A DNA stretch of 64,000 bases from Casuarina equisetifolia (lineage: Eukaryota > Streptophyta > Magnoliopsida > Fagales > Casuarinaceae): NCBI GenBank assembly GCA_028551475.1, contig CM052361.1, positions 27,107,491 through 27,171,490 on the forward strand, given 5' to 3'. Below, piece by piece: positions 63,051-64,000 of this stretch. The notes under the pieces are model-generated. The model made no database searches, was not told where the DNA came from, and saw nothing but the letters and a program-made list of their open reading frames with translations. Position 1 is the stretch's first letter. Every line of letters starts with the position of its first letter. Made by a program: the position numbers and the translations under genes.

Positions 63051-64000
63051 GGGATAGGTAGTCTTATGTAAATCATTAATTTATTCACTCAATTTGTGCA
63101 TACTTCTTAGAAATCCTTTCTTGCCTTGTTTTTCTTCTTTGTTTGTATCAATATGTCAACTAGACCAAGATGCATATAATAGCACTATTTGATCAAAGAA
63201 CATTAAGTTCCAATTTACATAAAAATGTGTCATTTTAACCCATGAATCAACCAAACCAAACCACATTCGTGAGTATAGTTTTGATTCAAATTTCAATATA
63301 GTAAAAAACATAAAGGCATGTGTTGTATTTTATATGAGTTTTCTTAACACCAATATGCACAATTAACTACCATTCTGACAAGAAAATCCAATGATATCAA
63401 AAGCCATGGTTGATTTAAAAACCAACACAACTTATACATATAAAGAGTCCTATTTTACTTTGAATTTTAGCCCAATCAAAATGCACTATTAATGTTGTTT
63501 TGATTCAAGTTCCAATCAAGTAAAAAATGCACATATATTTGATGTTTTGACTAAAGAAAGAACAAGATCAAAATGCACAATTATATTTTGCTTTGGTCAC
63601 TAATTTAGCGAGACAAAAACTAGTAACTATGCACTATTTTGATTCATATAGAAAACACATAAAAATACAAAATATCAATATTGTTGAGTAATGATTCAAT
63701 GAGCAAAAATGATAAGGCAAAAGCTTATCTCATCACCATTTTTATTTGAACATCAACAATGGTTTATCAAACTAGGAATTTTCAATAAAGACTTTTGTTG
63801 TAGTTCTAATGTTTAGTTTCAAATAGTAAAAGATTAATATAAATTTTGATACCTATGTAAAAATATTAAAATTTACTAATCCAAAATTCAAATTAAATTT
63901 ATAAAGTGTCACATTTTTTTCTCACTAAAATCCATAATGTTTTCTTCCAAGTAAATACTATGACATAACATTCTAATATAGTAATTATGATCCAAGGAAA
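63051..64000. other. AT-rich repetitive DNA at the right edge
   Basis: No gene is seen. Degenerate repeats of a unit containing ttttgattcaarttycaat followed by agtaaaaaa recur near 63280-63310 and 63500-63530. A third partial copy (ttttgattcatatag) lies near 63639. It is probably transposon-derived, but the family cannot be named from this sequence. Confidence 0.5.

Overview
The window is nuclear DNA of a flowering plant, most likely a eudicot. The genes have many introns, almost all GT-AG and short, with AT-rich introns and intergenic DNA. The encoded families are plant-specific (LRR-VIII-1 receptor kinases, a plant B3 protein, DUF1191) or have clear plant forms (RPL10, an RNFT-like RING protein). 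The right end holds decayed plant LTR retrotransposons.

Positions 385-35950 are a tandem array of three LRR receptor-like kinase genes on the + strand: copy A (1925-13301), copy B (15606-23761) and copy C (25196-35277). I could place all 20 exons of each copy with consistent phases. The open frames encode about 952, 953 and 954 residues, so all three look intact. A and C are much closer to each other than either is to B, although B lies between them. The kinase of A departs from consensus at two structural positions and that of B at one, while C is canonical, so C looks like the fully conserved kinase and A possibly a weakened or scaffold-like one. The promoters of A and C have lost different segments.

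Positions 36471-55341 hold five single-copy genes: RPL10 (uL16) with a typical plant ribosomal-protein promoter (36471-38281, +), a nuclear B3-domain protein (39715-41922, +), a DUF1191 membrane protein (44998-45978, -), an RNFT-like transmembrane RING E3 ligase (47700-51273, +; one GC-AG intron) and a coiled-coil protein (51960-55341, -) tail to tail with it. The trio of LRR-VIII-1 kinase, RNFT-like RING and coiled-coil protein resembles the Arabidopsis order At5g01950-At5g01960-At5g01970 as I remember it, which suggests conserved microsynteny with insertions.

Positions 55800-64000 are AT-rich and contain no host gene I can support. They hold a broken Ty3/Gypsy element (parts at about 57590-63050, - strand) into which a broken Ty1/Copia fragment (about 59245-61900, - strand) appears to be inserted. 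I found no RNA genes and no CRISPR array. No clearly undescribed system is evident. The most interesting signals are the asymmetric evolution of the kinase triplet, the hairpins at its left edge, the inverted repeats around the B3 gene and the GC-AG intron.
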